Below are positions 18,794 to 28,227 of a stretch of DNA of 64,000 nucleotides, piece after piece. The notes beneath the pieces are model-generated. The model was not told the origin of the DNA, searched no databases, and saw only the letters and a list, made by a program, of their open reading frames with translations. A program made the translations under genes and the position numbers. How positions within the stretch are numbered: position 1 is the first letter of the stretch; every line of letters begins with the position of its first letter. The stretch is taken from the NCBI RefSeq assembly GCF_004514475.2, contig NZ_MYFO02000003.1, positions 1-64,000 of the forward strand, given 5' to 3'. The DNA comes from Paenibacillus athensensis (GTDB lineage: Bacteria > Bacillota > Bacilli > Paenibacillales > NBRC-103111).

Positions 18794-18822
18794 AAACGTC
18801 AGGACCTGGAGTGATACGAACG

Positions 18823-19629
18823 ATGTTGATTGATTATCACACACATCATGTACGCTGCGGTCACGCCTCCGGCGAGCTGGAGGATTACGTCAAGCGCGGC
18901 ATCGAGATCGGGCTCACGCAGTTGGGGCTGTCGGATCATATGCCGCTTTTGCATGTGGACCCGGCGACGTATTGGCCCGAGATGGCGATGCCAATGGCGG
19001 AGCTGCCGCATTATGTCGAAGAATGTCTGCACCTGAAAGAGAAATATAAGGAGCAGATCGATATTCGCGTCGGGCTGGAGGGAGACTACATCGAAGGCTG
19101 CGAAGCGGAAATTGCCGCGATTGTGAACGCGTATCCTTGGGATTACGTGATCGGCTCGGTGCATTTTCTCGGCGAATGGGACATTTCCGATTACCGTCAG
19201 GTGGCCGGTTGGGAAGGCCGCGACGTGTACGAGGTGTACGCGCAGTACTACGATGCCGTGCAGAAGGCGGTGCGCACCGGGTTCTACGACTACATCGGGC
19301 ACATCGATGTGATCAAGCGCTTCGGCTACAAGCCGGACCGCGATCCGTGGGAGCTGGAGAAGGCGGCGCTCGATACGGTGAAGGCGCACGACATGGCGAT
19401 TGAGCTGAACGCGTCGGGGCTGCGCATGCCGTGCGCAGAGATGTTCCCCAGCCGGAGGATGCTCGAATATTGCCGCGAAATCGGCATTCCGCTGACGATT
19501 GGATCGGACGCGCACCAGCCGGAACGGCTGTCCCAATATTTGGATGAGGCGCGCGCGCTGCTCAAGGATGTCGGTTTTAACGAAATAGCCACATTTTCAG
19601 CCAGAAAGCGACAGCTTGTTACTTTTTAA
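18823..19629 (+). CDS. hisJ: Histidinol-phosphate phosphatase, PHP type (HisJ/HisK)
   Basis: A 268-residue PHP-domain metal-dependent phosphatase. Motif I reads LIDYHTHHVRCGHA, motif II LSDHMP, the central metal ligands sit in GLEGDYIEG and SVHFLGEW, and the last motif is TIGSDAHQPE. It supplies the histinol-phosphate step missing from the monofunctional HisB. ATG 18823 was chosen, with CTGGAGTG upstream; a GTG at 18811 is possible. It lies 29 bases after hisIE. Confidence 0.9.
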   Translation: MLIDYHTHHVRCGHASGELEDYVKRGIEIGLTQLGLSDHMPLLHVDPATYWPEMAMPMAELPHYVEECLHLKEKYKEQIDIRVGLEGDYIEGCEAEIAAIVNAYPWDYVIGSVHFLGEWDISDYRQVAGWEGRDVYEVYAQYYDAVQKAVRTGFYDYIGHIDVIKRFGYKPDRDPWELEKAALDTVKAHDMAIELNASGLRMPCAEMFPSRRMLEYCREIGIPLTIGSDAHQPERLSQYLDEARALLKDVGFNEIATFSARKRQLVTF

Positions 19630-19701
19630 AAGCGGCATCTTTCAGTATAATGAATATGGCATGAATATATTAGGATGAACCATCGGAGGTAACCATTAAT
19701 C

Positions 19702-20652
19702 ATGTATAGCGACAATGTCAAAATCTTTTCCGGATCTTCCAATCCGAAGCTTGCGGAACGTATTTGCAACGAGCTCGGCCAACCGCTCGGGCAGATCAAG
19801 CTGTCCCGTTTCAAAAGCGGTGAAATTTATTGCTTATACGAAGAGACGATTCGCAACTGCGACGTATTTCTGGTACAAACCTTCTCCCATCCGATCAATG
19901 AGCATATGATGGAATTGCTGGTCATGATGGATGCGGCGAAGCGGGCTTCCGCAAGAACGATCAACCTTGTCATCCCTTACTATGGTTACTCTCGCCAGGA
20001 ACGCAAAGCGGCTCCACGCGAGCCGATTTCCGCCAAGCTGGTTGCCGATCTGTTCAGCGCTGCGGGCGCAACCCGCGTCGTGACGATCGATCTGCACGCT
20101 CCGGCGATTCAGGGCTTTTTCAATATTCCGGTGGATCATTTGACTGCGCTTGATGTGCTCAGCGACTGCATCCGCAAGCAAAATCTCGTCGATCCGATCA
20201 TCGTGTCCCCGGATGCGGGACGCGCGACGACAGCCGAGAAGATGGCGAATATTCTCGATGCTCCTTTTGCCATGATGATTAAAAAGCGCCCTGCGCACAA
20301 CGAAGCGGTCATCACGCACGTCATCGGCGACGTGGCGGGACGCACGCCGATCATTATCGAGGACCTGATCGACACGGGTACGACCATCGTCAACGTCGTC
20401 GAAGGGCTTAAAGAGCGCGGCGCTCACGACGTCTATATTTGCGCGACGCATCCGGTATTCTCCGGTCCGGCGCTGCAGCGTCTGGACCATCCGAACATCA
20501 AAGAAGTGATCATCACCGACTCGATCGCCATTCCGGAGGATCATCCGGACAAGTTCCGCGTGCTTTCGGTTGCGCCGCTGCTGTCCGATGCGATCCGCAT
20601 TATTATCGAAGGCGGTTCCTTGTCCTCGCTGTTCAAATACGGCGGCGTATAG
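19702..20652 (+). CDS. Ribose-phosphate pyrophosphokinase (divergent Prs)
   Basis: A 316-residue PRPP synthetase-family protein making PRPP, the substrate of HisG. It keeps the catalytic His loop TIDLHAPAIQGFF, PYYGYSRQERKAAPREP and the PRPP-binding loop IIEDLIDTGTTI. It differs from housekeeping Prs: SPDAGRATTAEK replaces the usual SPDHGGVTRARK, and the catalytic flexible loop reads IKKRPAHNEA with one of the usual Arg residues missing. The housekeeping prs normally lies by glmU, so this is probably a second copy tied to histidine synthesis. CGGAGGT lies upstream of the ATG. Confidence 0.85.
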   Translation: MYSDNVKIFSGSSNPKLAERICNELGQPLGQIKLSRFKSGEIYCLYEETIRNCDVFLVQTFSHPINEHMMELLVMMDAAKRASARTINLVIPYYGYSRQERKAAPREPISAKLVADLFSAAGATRVVTIDLHAPAIQGFFNIPVDHLTALDVLSDCIRKQNLVDPIIVSPDAGRATTAEKMANILDAPFAMMIKKRPAHNEAVITHVIGDVAGRTPIIIEDLIDTGTTIVNVVEGLKERGAHDVYICATHPVFSGPALQRLDHPNIKEVIITDSIAIPEDHPDKFRVLSVAPLLSDAIRIIIEGGSLSSLFKYGGV

Positions 20653-20704
20653 AGCGGCGGCGGCAGCGGGCGCTGACGGCGCGGCGGGCGCGCGGATAAA
20701 GCTT

Positions 20705-20732
20705 TTGGCTTCTCGGCGATCTATGGTATAAT
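20705..20732 (+). promoter_or_regulatory. Sigma-A promoter of the TPR gene
   Basis: TTGGCT (20705-20710) and TATAAT (20727-20732) are separated by 16 bases, with the start codon 34 bases further on. Confidence 0.65.
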
Positions 20733-20765
20733 TTGAGGGAATCCTATTACCGGAGGTGCCTTGCC

Positions 20766-22520
20766 ATGGAGAAGAAAAAGCGTGTATCCGAAGCTCCCAA
20801 GCCTAAAGTCATATCCTTGAACATGGATGCTGCCTTCTTTTTCGAAAGAGCGGTCCAGTCCTTGGATCGGCTTCATTATGATAAGGCATTGAAATATTTT
20901 CGCCGCGCCGTTGAATATGAAACGGACAATCCGGTGAACCACTGCAATCTCGCCGGTGTGCTCTCCGAAATGGGCAACTACGAGGAGTCCAACCGCATTT
21001 TGCAGGAAATTGTGGATACGATTGATCCCGATATGACCGAGTGTTATTTTTATATGGCTAATAACTATGCCAACATGGAAAACTACGAACAGGCGGAGAC
21101 AGCGCTCGTGCGGTATCTGGAGACGGATCCGGCTGGTCAGTTCCTGGAGGAATCCGAGGAAATGATGGAGCTGCTCAGCTATGAACTTGAACGCCCTGCC
21201 CCGCTCACGTGCATCAAGAGCAGAGAAGGGCTGTTCGAGCATGATAAAGCGCGCGCGCTGCTGGAGGAAGGCAAATTCGCCGAAGCGGTGCGGCTGCTGG
21301 AGAAGCTGGTCAAGAATCACGGCGATTTTCTCGCCGCCCGCAACAATCTGGCGCTGGCCTATTACTACATGGGGCAGTTCGAGAAGTCGATGGATACGAT
21401 CAAGGAGGTGCTGGAGCTCGACTCCGGCAATCTGCACGCGTTGTGCAACCTGGCGATATTCCATCAGCACTTCGGCAACCGCAAGGAGCTGGCCGAGCTG
21501 CTGGAGCAGCTGCGCAAAACGTTCCCGTTCCAGCAGGACCATGTGTTCAAGCTGGCTACGACAATGGGGATTCTTGGCGAGCATAGCAAGGCGTACCATC
21601 TGTTCAAAAGGCTGATCAAGGCCGGCGAGGGCGGCAGCGATCCGTGCCTGCATCATTACGCCGCCGTGGCAGCATGCCATATCGGCCGTTATGTCGAAGC
21701 CGAGCGCCACTGGCGTCAGGTCGAGAAGACGGACCCTGGCTCGGAAATCGCCAAGTTCTATCTGGAGCAGCTGCGGGCGTTGCCGGAGGCGTCAGGGACG
21801 CCGACCTGGAGCTACCATTATCATCTGCCGTTCGAGGAGCAGTTCCGCGTGCTGGAGAAATCGTCGCAGGGCATCCCGGAGCAGCTGAAGAAGGATCCGC
21901 TGGTGCGTTCTTCCTTCTTCTGGGCGCTGCGGCACGGCGATATGGACACGAAGCTGCAGGTAATCCAGGCGTTTGGCCTGATCGCCGACAATGAGGTGAA
22001 GGACGCGCTGCGCGACTTCATTCAGGAGCGGCAGGAAGACGATTATTTGAAAAAAGTCGCGATCTTCGTGCTTCGCAGCATCGGTGTGCGCGATCCGCTG
22101 CCGGCTTATCTGGACGGCGCGCCGCTGGTCGTGCAGGCGGCTCCGTTCGCGCCGAACCTGCCGGTCTGGCAGCCCAAGTGGCAGGAGGTCATGGAAACCG
22201 CGCAAAAGCACATGCACAAGCGCTATGACATGATTCAGCAGCACGATCTGGAAATTCTCTGGGTCGAGTTTCTCACCCGCGTCTATCCCGATACGCCCAA
22301 GATTCAAAAAGCCGAAGGCTGGGCAGCGGCGCTGGAATACCTGATTGCCAAAATGCATCGCCGGGCGATTTCGTACCAGGAGGTAGCAGTTCGCTACGAG
22401 GTGACGGTATCGACCGTGAGCAAGAACGTCAAGCTGATCGATGAGGCTTGCGGGCTGCGCGAGAAGATGGAAGCGATCTTCCCCAAATTTCTGAGCATGG
22501 AAAAGCAGGGACCGAGCTAG
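20766..22520 (+). CDS. TPR-repeat protein with C-terminal helix-turn-helix-like segment
   Basis: A 584-residue cytosolic protein. TPR units fill about residues 15-260 (for example DKALKYFRRAVEYETDNPVNHC, broken into 34-residue steps). A HEAT-like helical region follows near 360-430. The C-terminus (about 535-575) reads ISYQEVAVRYEVTVSTVSKN, a helix-turn-helix-like stretch. Function is unknown. It stands between prs and trxB, an order I associate with paenibacilli. GGAGGTG precedes the ATG at 20766, and the in-frame start at 20733 is not supported. Confidence 0.75.
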   Translation: MEKKKRVSEAPKPKVISLNMDAAFFFERAVQSLDRLHYDKALKYFRRAVEYETDNPVNHCNLAGVLSEMGNYEESNRILQEIVDTIDPDMTECYFYMANNYANMENYEQAETALVRYLETDPAGQFLEESEEMMELLSYELERPAPLTCIKSREGLFEHDKARALLEEGKFAEAVRLLEKLVKNHGDFLAARNNLALAYYYMGQFEKSMDTIKEVLELDSGNLHALCNLAIFHQHFGNRKELAELLEQLRKTFPFQQDHVFKLATTMGILGEHSKAYHLFKRLIKAGEGGSDPCLHHYAAVAACHIGRYVEAERHWRQVEKTDPGSEIAKFYLEQLRALPEASGTPTWSYHYHLPFEEQFRVLEKSSQGIPEQLKKDPLVRSSFFWALRHGDMDTKLQVIQAFGLIADNEVKDALRDFIQERQEDDYLKKVAIFVLRSIGVRDPLPAYLDGAPLVVQAAPFAPNLPVWQPKWQEVMETAQKHMHKRYDMIQQHDLEILWVEFLTRVYPDTPKIQKAEGWAAALEYLIAKMHRRAISYQEVAVRYEVTVSTVSKNVKLIDEACGLREKMEAIFPKFLSMEKQGPS

Positions 22521-22632
22521 GCAACCGGCTCACAGTCGTTGTTCGCACCTCAAGTGCAGCGGCTTGTGGGCCGCCGTTCTGGTCGGGCCAATGCTTGCCT
22601 ATAGAGAATGTCTATCACAGGAGGGAAACCAT

Positions 22633-23580
22633 ATGTATAAAACAGTCGTTGTAGGAACAGGACCGTCCGGTCTGACTGCTGCTATTTACCTGGCTCGCGC
22701 CAATCTCAATCCGCTGGTCATCGAAGGTCCGGAGCCGGGCGGCCAGCTGACGACTACGACCGAGGTCGAGAATTTTCCGGGCTTTCCCGAAGGCATCATG
22801 GGTCCGGAGCTGATGGAAAACATGCGCAAGCAAGCGGAGCGATTCGGCGCGGAATTCAAAACCGGCTGGGTGAATTCGGTCGAACTGACCGAGCGTCCGT
22901 TCAAGCTGAACGTGGAAGGGCTCGGCGTCATTGAGACAGAGGCGTTGATCATCTCGACCGGCGCATCGGCCAAGCTGCTCGGTATTACCAATGAGAAGGA
23001 AAGCATCGGCCACGGCGTCAGCACCTGCGCGACCTGTGACGGATTTTTCTTCCGCGGCAAAAAAATTATCGTGGTCGGCGGCGGCGACTCCGCGATGGAG
23101 GAAGCGAACTTCCTGACGCGCTTCGCTTCGCAGGTGACGCTGGTGCATCGCCGCGACGAGCTGCGTGCTTCGAAAATCATGCAGGATCGCGCACGCGGCA
23201 ACGACAAGGTGAAGTGGTCGCTGAACCGTACGCCGCTGGAGGTCATTTCGGCCGACCACAAGGTAACGGGACTCAAGGTGCGCAACAACGCCACAGGCGA
23301 AGACGAAGTGATCGAAACGGACGGTATTTTCGTGGCGATTGGCCATACACCGAACACCAAATTCCTCGGCGGACAGATCACAACGGATGAGCAAGGCTAC
23401 ATTCTCGTTAAGCCGGGTACGACGGAAACGAACATTCCGGGCGTATTCGCTTGCGGCGACGTACAGGATCTGAAGTACCGTCAAGCCATTACCGCAGCAG
23501 GCAGCGGCTGCATGGCTGCACTGGATTGCGAAAAATTCCTTGAGGGCCACGCTGTTCACGACTGGAGCCAGTCGCTGTAA
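22633..23580 (+). CDS. trxB: Thioredoxin reductase TrxB
   Basis: A 315-residue FAD/NADPH flavoprotein that reduces thioredoxin. FAD-binding GTGPSGLTAA lies at 8-17, the redox pair CATC at 132-135, the NADPH site VVGGGDSAMEEA near 153 and the second FAD motif GVFACGDVQD near 280. AGGAGGG precedes the ATG. Length equals Bacillus TrxB (316). Confidence 0.96.
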   Translation: MYKTVVVGTGPSGLTAAIYLARANLNPLVIEGPEPGGQLTTTTEVENFPGFPEGIMGPELMENMRKQAERFGAEFKTGWVNSVELTERPFKLNVEGLGVIETEALIISTGASAKLLGITNEKESIGHGVSTCATCDGFFFRGKKIIVVGGGDSAMEEANFLTRFASQVTLVHRRDELRASKIMQDRARGNDKVKWSLNRTPLEVISADHKVTGLKVRNNATGEDEVIETDGIFVAIGHTPNTKFLGGQITTDEQGYILVKPGTTETNIPGVFACGDVQDLKYRQAITAAGSGCMAALDCEKFLEGHAVHDWSQSL

Positions 23581-23631
23581 AACGGCCTGAAAGTGAAATG
23601 AACCGCATATAGATAGGAAAACGATGCCTAT

Positions 23632-23667
23632 AAGGGCCTGCGCGACAATGTTCGGCGGGCCCTTTGC
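23632..23667 (+). terminator. Hairpin terminator after trxB (weak T-run)
   Basis: AAGGGCC pairs with GGCCCTT across about 17 bases, followed only by TTTGCG. Confidence 0.45.
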
Positions 23668-23796
23668 GCTGGGGTTGGCAAAATGAGGCGGATTTTCGCG
23701 GCTTCTCAATCTTGACCTGCCCACAGCGTTAGCATATAGTTGGAACAGGAGCTTTTGCCTTCAAATTTTATGACTACTTTTAGAGGTGACTTATTC

Positions 23797-24747
23797 ATGT
23801 CAAATCAGATTTATATCGGTGTGGATTTAGGCGGTACCAATATCAAAGTGGGCATCTGTGACGAGCGGGGAAGCTTGCTGCATACGTATGAAGGACCTAC
23901 AGGTGCAGAGGAAGGCGCCGAAGCGGTGCTTGAACGGATCGCGGCTTACGTGCGTCAAATTGTCGAGGATTCTCCTTTTTCCTGGGAGCAGGTGGCCGGT
24001 ATTGGTGCGGGTCTGGCGGGATTTCTGGATATCCCGAGAGGCATTGTCAAGTTCTCGCCTAACCTGAAATGGCGTGATGTCCATGCAAAGGACCGTCTGG
24101 AGCAGCTGCTGGGCAAAACAGTCACCATCGATAACGACGCCAACGTCGCAGCCTTGGGCGAAGCCTGGAGCGGCGCGGGTGCGGGCGTGCCCCATCTCGT
24201 CTGCTATACGCTCGGCACGGGCGTAGGCGGCGGCATTATCATTAACGGTAAAATCTATCAGGGCTTTGCCGGTACGGCCGGCGAGCTTGGACATATTGCA
24301 ACGGTGCCGGACATCGAAGCGATCAATTGCGGCTGCGGGCAAACCGGCTGTCTGGAGACGGTCTCTTCGGCGACCGGCATTATTCGCATGGCCAATGACG
24401 CGGTAGAACGCGGCGAAAGCACATCGCTCGCTCTGCTGGAGAAGGTAGTTGAGGCCAAGCAGGTATTTGATGCGGCGAAATCCGGCGACGAAGTGGCGCT
24501 GCGCATTGTAAACCGTGCAGCCTATTATTTGGGCCGTTCGATGGCGATGGTCGCTGTCGTGCTTAATCCGCAGCGTTTTGTCGTGGGCGGCGGCGTATCG
24601 CGAGCCGGTGACATTTTGTTCGAACCGATCCGCGAGACCTTCAAGAAATATACACCGGAAGCGGCAGCGGAAGGTGTAGATATTGTGCCCGCGACACTGG
24701 GCAATGATGCAGGTGTTGTCGGTGCGGCCGGCTTGAACCTGCGCTAA
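23797..24747 (+). CDS. glcK: ROK-family glucokinase
   Basis: A 316-residue sugar kinase of the ROK family, phosphorylating glucose with ATP. Phosphate-binding [12 protein letters not shown] is at 7-18; the ROK zinc/structural motif [17 protein letters not shown] has three Cys; [10 protein letters not shown] and the catalytic DNDAN (about 112) are present. RBS AGAGGTGA lies before the ATG. It feeds glucose-6-phosphate into the glycolytic genes encoded at 39.9-45.9 kb. Confidence 0.92.
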   Translation: MSNQIYIGVDLGGTNIKVGICDERGSLLHTYEGPTGAEEGAEAVLERIAAYVRQIVEDSPFSWEQVAGIGAGLAGFLDIPRGIVKFSPNLKWRDVHAKDRLEQLLGKTVTIDNDANVAALGEAWSGAGAGVPHLVCYTLGTGVGGGIIINGKIYQGFAGTAGELGHIATVPDIEAINCGCGQTGCLETVSSATGIIRMANDAVERGESTSLALLEKVVEAKQVFDAAKSGDEVALRIVNRAAYYLGRSMAMVAVVLNPQRFVVGGGVSRAGDILFEPIRETFKKYTPEAAAEGVDIVPATLGNDAGVVGAAGLNLR

Positions 24748-24802
24748 CAGGCAGCGCGCCCATCGAGGCGCGCTTCTATATGGAAAAGGGAGGGTGCGGG
24801 TC

Positions 24803-25690
24803 ATGGAAGAAGCCTCGGCTATAGCCAAGCTGGTGATTATTACGGGCATGTCGGGTGCAGGCAAAACCATTGCGGTGCAAAGCTTGGAGGATCTCGGCTT
24901 TTTTTGCGTCGATAATCTCCCGCCTGTGCTGATACCCAAATTCGCCGAACTGATCGAGCAGTCGATGGGCAAAATCGGCAAGGTGGCGCTGGTGATCGAC
25001 CTGCGGGGAAGAGAGTTTTTTACCTCGTTGCAGGAGTCTTTGCGGTATGTGCGCGACAACTATACGCTGACCTATGAGATTCTGTTCCTTGACGCGACGG
25101 ACGCGACGCTCGTTCAGCGATATAAGGAAAGCCGCCGCCGCCATCCGCTCGCTCCGGACGGGGTGCCGCTGGAGGGCATTGCGCTGGAGCGCAGGCTGCT
25201 GGAGGAGCTGAAGGGGCTGGCCACGCAGGTGATCGATACCAGCTCGCTGAAGCCGGCTCAATTGAAGGAGCGGATCATCGGCCGGTTTACGAATCTGGAG
25301 GGCGATCGGCTGTCGGTCAACGTCATTTCATTCGGTTTCAAGTACGGGGTGCCGATTGACGCCGACCTGATTTTTGACGTCCGGTTTCTGCCGAATCCGC
25401 ATTATGTCGAGACGCTGCGTCCCCAGACAGGTCAAAACGCCGAAGTGTACGAATATGTGATGAAATGGAGCGAGACGCAGGAGTTTCTTGCCAAGCTGCT
25501 CGATATGCTCAATTTTCTCATGCCGCAATACAAGAAAGAAGGCAAAAGCCAGGTTGTGGTCGGCATCGGCTGTACGGGCGGCAAGCATCGCTCGGTGGCT
25601 GTGGCCGAATATTTGGGCAAGACGATCGGCAATAGTGAAACGGAATTCGTCAGGGTCAGTCATCGGGACGCGGAGCGCGACCGCCTATAG
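24803..25690 (+). CDS. rapZ: RNase adapter / nucleotide-binding protein RapZ (YvcJ)
   Basis: A 295-residue P-loop protein. The N-terminal Walker A reads [10 protein letters not shown] and Walker B lies in VALVIDLRG. The C-terminal RNA/metabolite-binding domain has [20 protein letters not shown]. In Gram-negatives RapZ controls the glmS small RNA; in Bacillus YvcJ binds GTP and its target is unclear. ATG 24803 follows AAGGGAGG; a GTG at 24794 is an alternative. It is the first gene of rapZ-yvcK-whiA. Confidence 0.93.
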   Translation: MEEASAIAKLVIITGMSGAGKTIAVQSLEDLGFFCVDNLPPVLIPKFAELIEQSMGKIGKVALVIDLRGREFFTSLQESLRYVRDNYTLTYEILFLDATDATLVQRYKESRRRHPLAPDGVPLEGIALERRLLEELKGLATQVIDTSSLKPAQLKERIIGRFTNLEGDRLSVNVISFGFKYGVPIDADLIFDVRFLPNPHYVETLRPQTGQNAEVYEYVMKWSETQEFLAKLLDMLNFLMPQYKKEGKSQVVVGIGCTGGKHRSVAVAEYLGKTIGNSETEFVRVSHRDAERDRL

Positions 25691-25702
25691 AGGGGGAACG
25701 GA

Positions 25703-26677
25703 ATGGATCGTCAGCAGACTCCGAAAATTGTGGTCATTGGCGGCGGCACGGGGCTTTCCGTCATGCTGCGCGGGTTAAAGGAGAAGCCGGTTAACATCAC
25801 GGCGATTGTGACCGTCGCCGACGACGGAGGAAGCTCAGGCATCCTCCGTTCGGAAATGCAGATGCCGCCGCCAGGCGATATCCGCAACGTGCTGACGGCG
25901 CTCGCCGATGTGGAGCCGCTGCTCTCGCAAATTTTGCAATACCGTTTTCAAGCGGGTACCGGATTAGCCGGACATAGCTTGGGAAATCTAATTTTGGCGG
26001 CGCTTACGGATATCACCGGCGATTTCGTAAAAGGCGTGCAGGAGATGAATCGCGTGTTCGCGGTGCGCGGGCGCGTGCTCCCGGCAGCCAACGAAGCGAT
26101 TATTCTCAAGGCGGAGATGGAAGACGGCTCTGTTGTAGAGGGCGAGTCGAAAATCCCGCAGGCGCTGGGTCGGATCAAGCGGCTGACCATTGAGCCGGCC
26201 GACGTCACGCCGTTGGCCGATGCCCTGCAGGCGATCCGCGAGGCAGACGCCATCCTGTGCGGGCCGGGCAGCCTGTATACGAGCGTGCTGCCGAATCTGC
26301 TCGTGCCGCAGATCGCACAGGAAATTGTCAATTCCGCTGCGGTCAAAATGTTCATTTGCAATGTGATGACGCAGCCGGGAGAAACCGACAATTATTCCGT
26401 CAGCGATCATTTGGATGCGATTCACGCGCATTTGGGGCACCATCTGTTTGATTATGTGCTTGTCAATAACGGCGAAATTCCGCCGCAGGTGCAAGCCAAG
26501 TATGCGGAGCAAGGCTCAAAGGCCGTGCATCTCGATCTGGACGAGGTGACCAAGCGCGGTTACCGCGTCATTGCCGATAAGCTGGTGCTGTTCCGCACGT
26601 ATTTACGTCACGACGCGGAAAAGCTCAGTGAACATATTTATCAGCTCGTCGAAAGCTGGATGTCCCGGAAGAGGTGA
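25703..26677 (+). CDS. yvcK: YvcK/GlmR gluconeogenesis and cell-shape factor
   Basis: A 324-residue CofD-like protein that binds UDP-GlcNAc and channels carbon to wall precursors during gluconeogenic growth. It shows [17 protein letters not shown] at the N-terminus, [10 protein letters not shown] and the PPGDIRNVL stretch, all family hallmarks. AGGGGGAA precedes the ATG. It overlaps the next gene's upstream GTG. Confidence 0.94.
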   Translation: MDRQQTPKIVVIGGGTGLSVMLRGLKEKPVNITAIVTVADDGGSSGILRSEMQMPPPGDIRNVLTALADVEPLLSQILQYRFQAGTGLAGHSLGNLILAALTDITGDFVKGVQEMNRVFAVRGRVLPAANEAIILKAEMEDGSVVEGESKIPQALGRIKRLTIEPADVTPLADALQAIREADAILCGPGSLYTSVLPNLLVPQIAQEIVNSAAVKMFICNVMTQPGETDNYSVSDHLDAIHAHLGHHLFDYVLVNNGEIPPQVQAKYAEQGSKAVHLDLDEVTKRGYRVIADKLVLFRTYLRHDAEKLSEHIYQLVESWMSRKR

Positions 26678-26682
26678 GTTCG

Positions 26683-27612
26683 TTGTCCTTTGCGGCACAA
26701 ACCAAAAAAGAATTGACGCTGATCGAATCCGACGCCTGCTGCGAAAAAGCGGAGCTGTCTGCGCTGATTCGTATGAACGGCGCGGTGCAGCTTTCGAATC
26801 AACGCGTCATTCTTGATATTTCGACAGAAAACGCGGCGATTGCCCGCCGGATTTATTCCTTGCTCAAGAAAACGTTTAAGCTGCATACCGAGCTGCTTGT
26901 TCGCAAGAAGATGCGGCTTAAGAAAAATAACGTATACATTGTCCGGGTGCCCAATCAGGTGCAGGAGCTGCTGTCGGCGCTGAAAATTGTGTCGGAGGGC
27001 TTCATGTTCACGCCCGACATCGATAAGGACATCATCCGCAGCAGCTGCTGCAAGCGCGCGTATTTGCGCGGGGCGTTCCTGGCCGGAGGTTCGGTCAATA
27101 ACCCCGAAGGCTCTTCCTATCATCTGGAAATCGCGTCGATGTATGAGGAGCATTGCAAGGCGCTAAGCAAGCTGGCAAACAAGTTTGACTTGAATGCCCG
27201 TTGCATTGAACGCAAGAAGGGCTTCGTGCTCTACATCAAGGAAGGCGAAAAAATCATCGAGTTCCTCAGCATCATTGGCGCGCATCAGGCGCTGCTGCGC
27301 TTCGAGGATGTCCGCATCATGAAGGACATGCGCAACTCGGTCAATCGGATCGTCAACTGCGAAACCGCCAATCTGAACAAGACGATTGGTGCGGCTGTTC
27401 GGCAAATCGACAATATTCGGCTGCTGCAGCGCGAGGTAGGTCTGGAAAGTCTGCCGGAGAAGCTGCGCGAGGTTGCAGAAATTCGGCTGATGCACCCCGA
27501 TATGAATCTGAAGGAAGTCGGCGATATGCTCAAGGGCAGCGTGAGCAAATCCGGCGTCAATCACCGATTGCGAAAAATCGACGAATTGGCGGAAAAATTA
27601 CGGAATTCGTAA
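26683..27612 (+). CDS. whiA: DNA-binding protein WhiA
   Basis: A 309-residue protein with a LAGLIDADG-like N-terminal domain (about 1-200) and a C-terminal helix-turn-helix (about 255-305, with [20 protein letters not shown]). In Firmicutes it affects division and chromosome segregation. The TTG at 26683 gives [11 protein letters not shown], matching the known N-terminus, and GAGGTGAG lies five bases upstream. A GTG at 26674 overlapping the yvcK stop is the other option. Confidence 0.92.
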   Translation: MSFAAQTKKELTLIESDACCEKAELSALIRMNGAVQLSNQRVILDISTENAAIARRIYSLLKKTFKLHTELLVRKKMRLKKNNVYIVRVPNQVQELLSALKIVSEGFMFTPDIDKDIIRSSCCKRAYLRGAFLAGGSVNNPEGSSYHLEIASMYEEHCKALSKLANKFDLNARCIERKKGFVLYIKEGEKIIEFLSIIGAHQALLRFEDVRIMKDMRNSVNRIVNCETANLNKTIGAAVRQIDNIRLLQREVGLESLPEKLREVAEIRLMHPDMNLKEVGDMLKGSVSKSGVNHRLRKIDELAEKLRNS

Positions 27613-27662
27613 TATAACACATCGTTTTCTGATTTTGCCTAGTGCAGTCGCCTGAAAAATGC

Positions 27663-27668
27663 TATAAT
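27663..27668 (+). promoter_or_regulatory. Putative extended -10 promoter before the HPr-like gene
   Basis: TGCTATAAT is an extended -10 element (TATAAT at 27663-27668). The best -35 candidates are badly spaced. It lies 70 bases before the start codon. Confidence 0.4.
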
Positions 27669-27740
27669 GATTTAAAACATGTGTTACAGCTTACTGATAT
27701 AAGTAGTTCATATAAGATTTGAGTAGGGGGAATCGGGTAC

Positions 27741-28010
27741 ATGTCAAGACGGCCAGTCGTTGTGAAATTGAAAACCGGCCTACATGCCAGACCTGCGGCA
27801 TTGTTTGTCCAAGAGGCGAATAAGTTTTCATCGGAGATTTTTGTAGAGAAAGATGAAAAGAAAGTAAATGCAAAAAGCATCATGGGCATTATGAGTCTTG
27901 CCATCAGCACCGGCACTGAAGTATACATCAGTGCAGAGGGTTCGGACGCCGAGCAGGCTGTAACCGCTTTAGTTGGACTGGTCAGCAAAGAGGAATTAGA
28001 GAACCAGTAA
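27741..28010 (+). CDS. HPr-family phosphocarrier in the crh position
   Basis: An 89-residue HPr-fold protein. Residue 15 is His (KTGLHARPAA), the site phosphorylated by PTS enzyme I, and residue 46 is Ser (AKSIMGIMSL), the HprK site. In Bacillus the gene after whiA is crh, whose residue 15 is Gln and which therefore cannot carry sugar phosphate. This copy keeps both sites, so by sequence it could work both in PTS transport and in CcpA-dependent repression. GTAGGGGG precedes the ATG; a terminator follows. Confidence 0.9.
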   Translation: MSRRPVVVKLKTGLHARPAALFVQEANKFSSEIFVEKDEKKVNAKSIMGIMSLAISTGTEVYISAEGSDAEQAVTALVGLVSKEELENQ

Positions 28011-28023
28011 CATACTTACAGAG

Positions 28024-28047
28024 GCTTCCCTTCGGGGAAGTTTTTTT
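28024..28047 (+). terminator. Rho-independent terminator of the HPr-like gene
   Basis: CTTCCC and GGGAAG form a stem with a TTCG tetraloop, followed by seven T. Confidence 0.9.
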
Positions 28048-28227
28048 GCTTCTCGGCCTGTGACAGTTATGGCGAATTTGTTACGGAGGGGCGAAGTGGA
28101 GAAACCTTTTTCCGTGTGACGGCGTCTAACAGACGTGCGCGCAGAAGAGGGTTTTTTGGCGTGGCTGTGCGAACGTGTATGGACGTTGAGCATTGCATAT
28201 TGTACCTGCAGAGGAGCTTGCTTGGAG

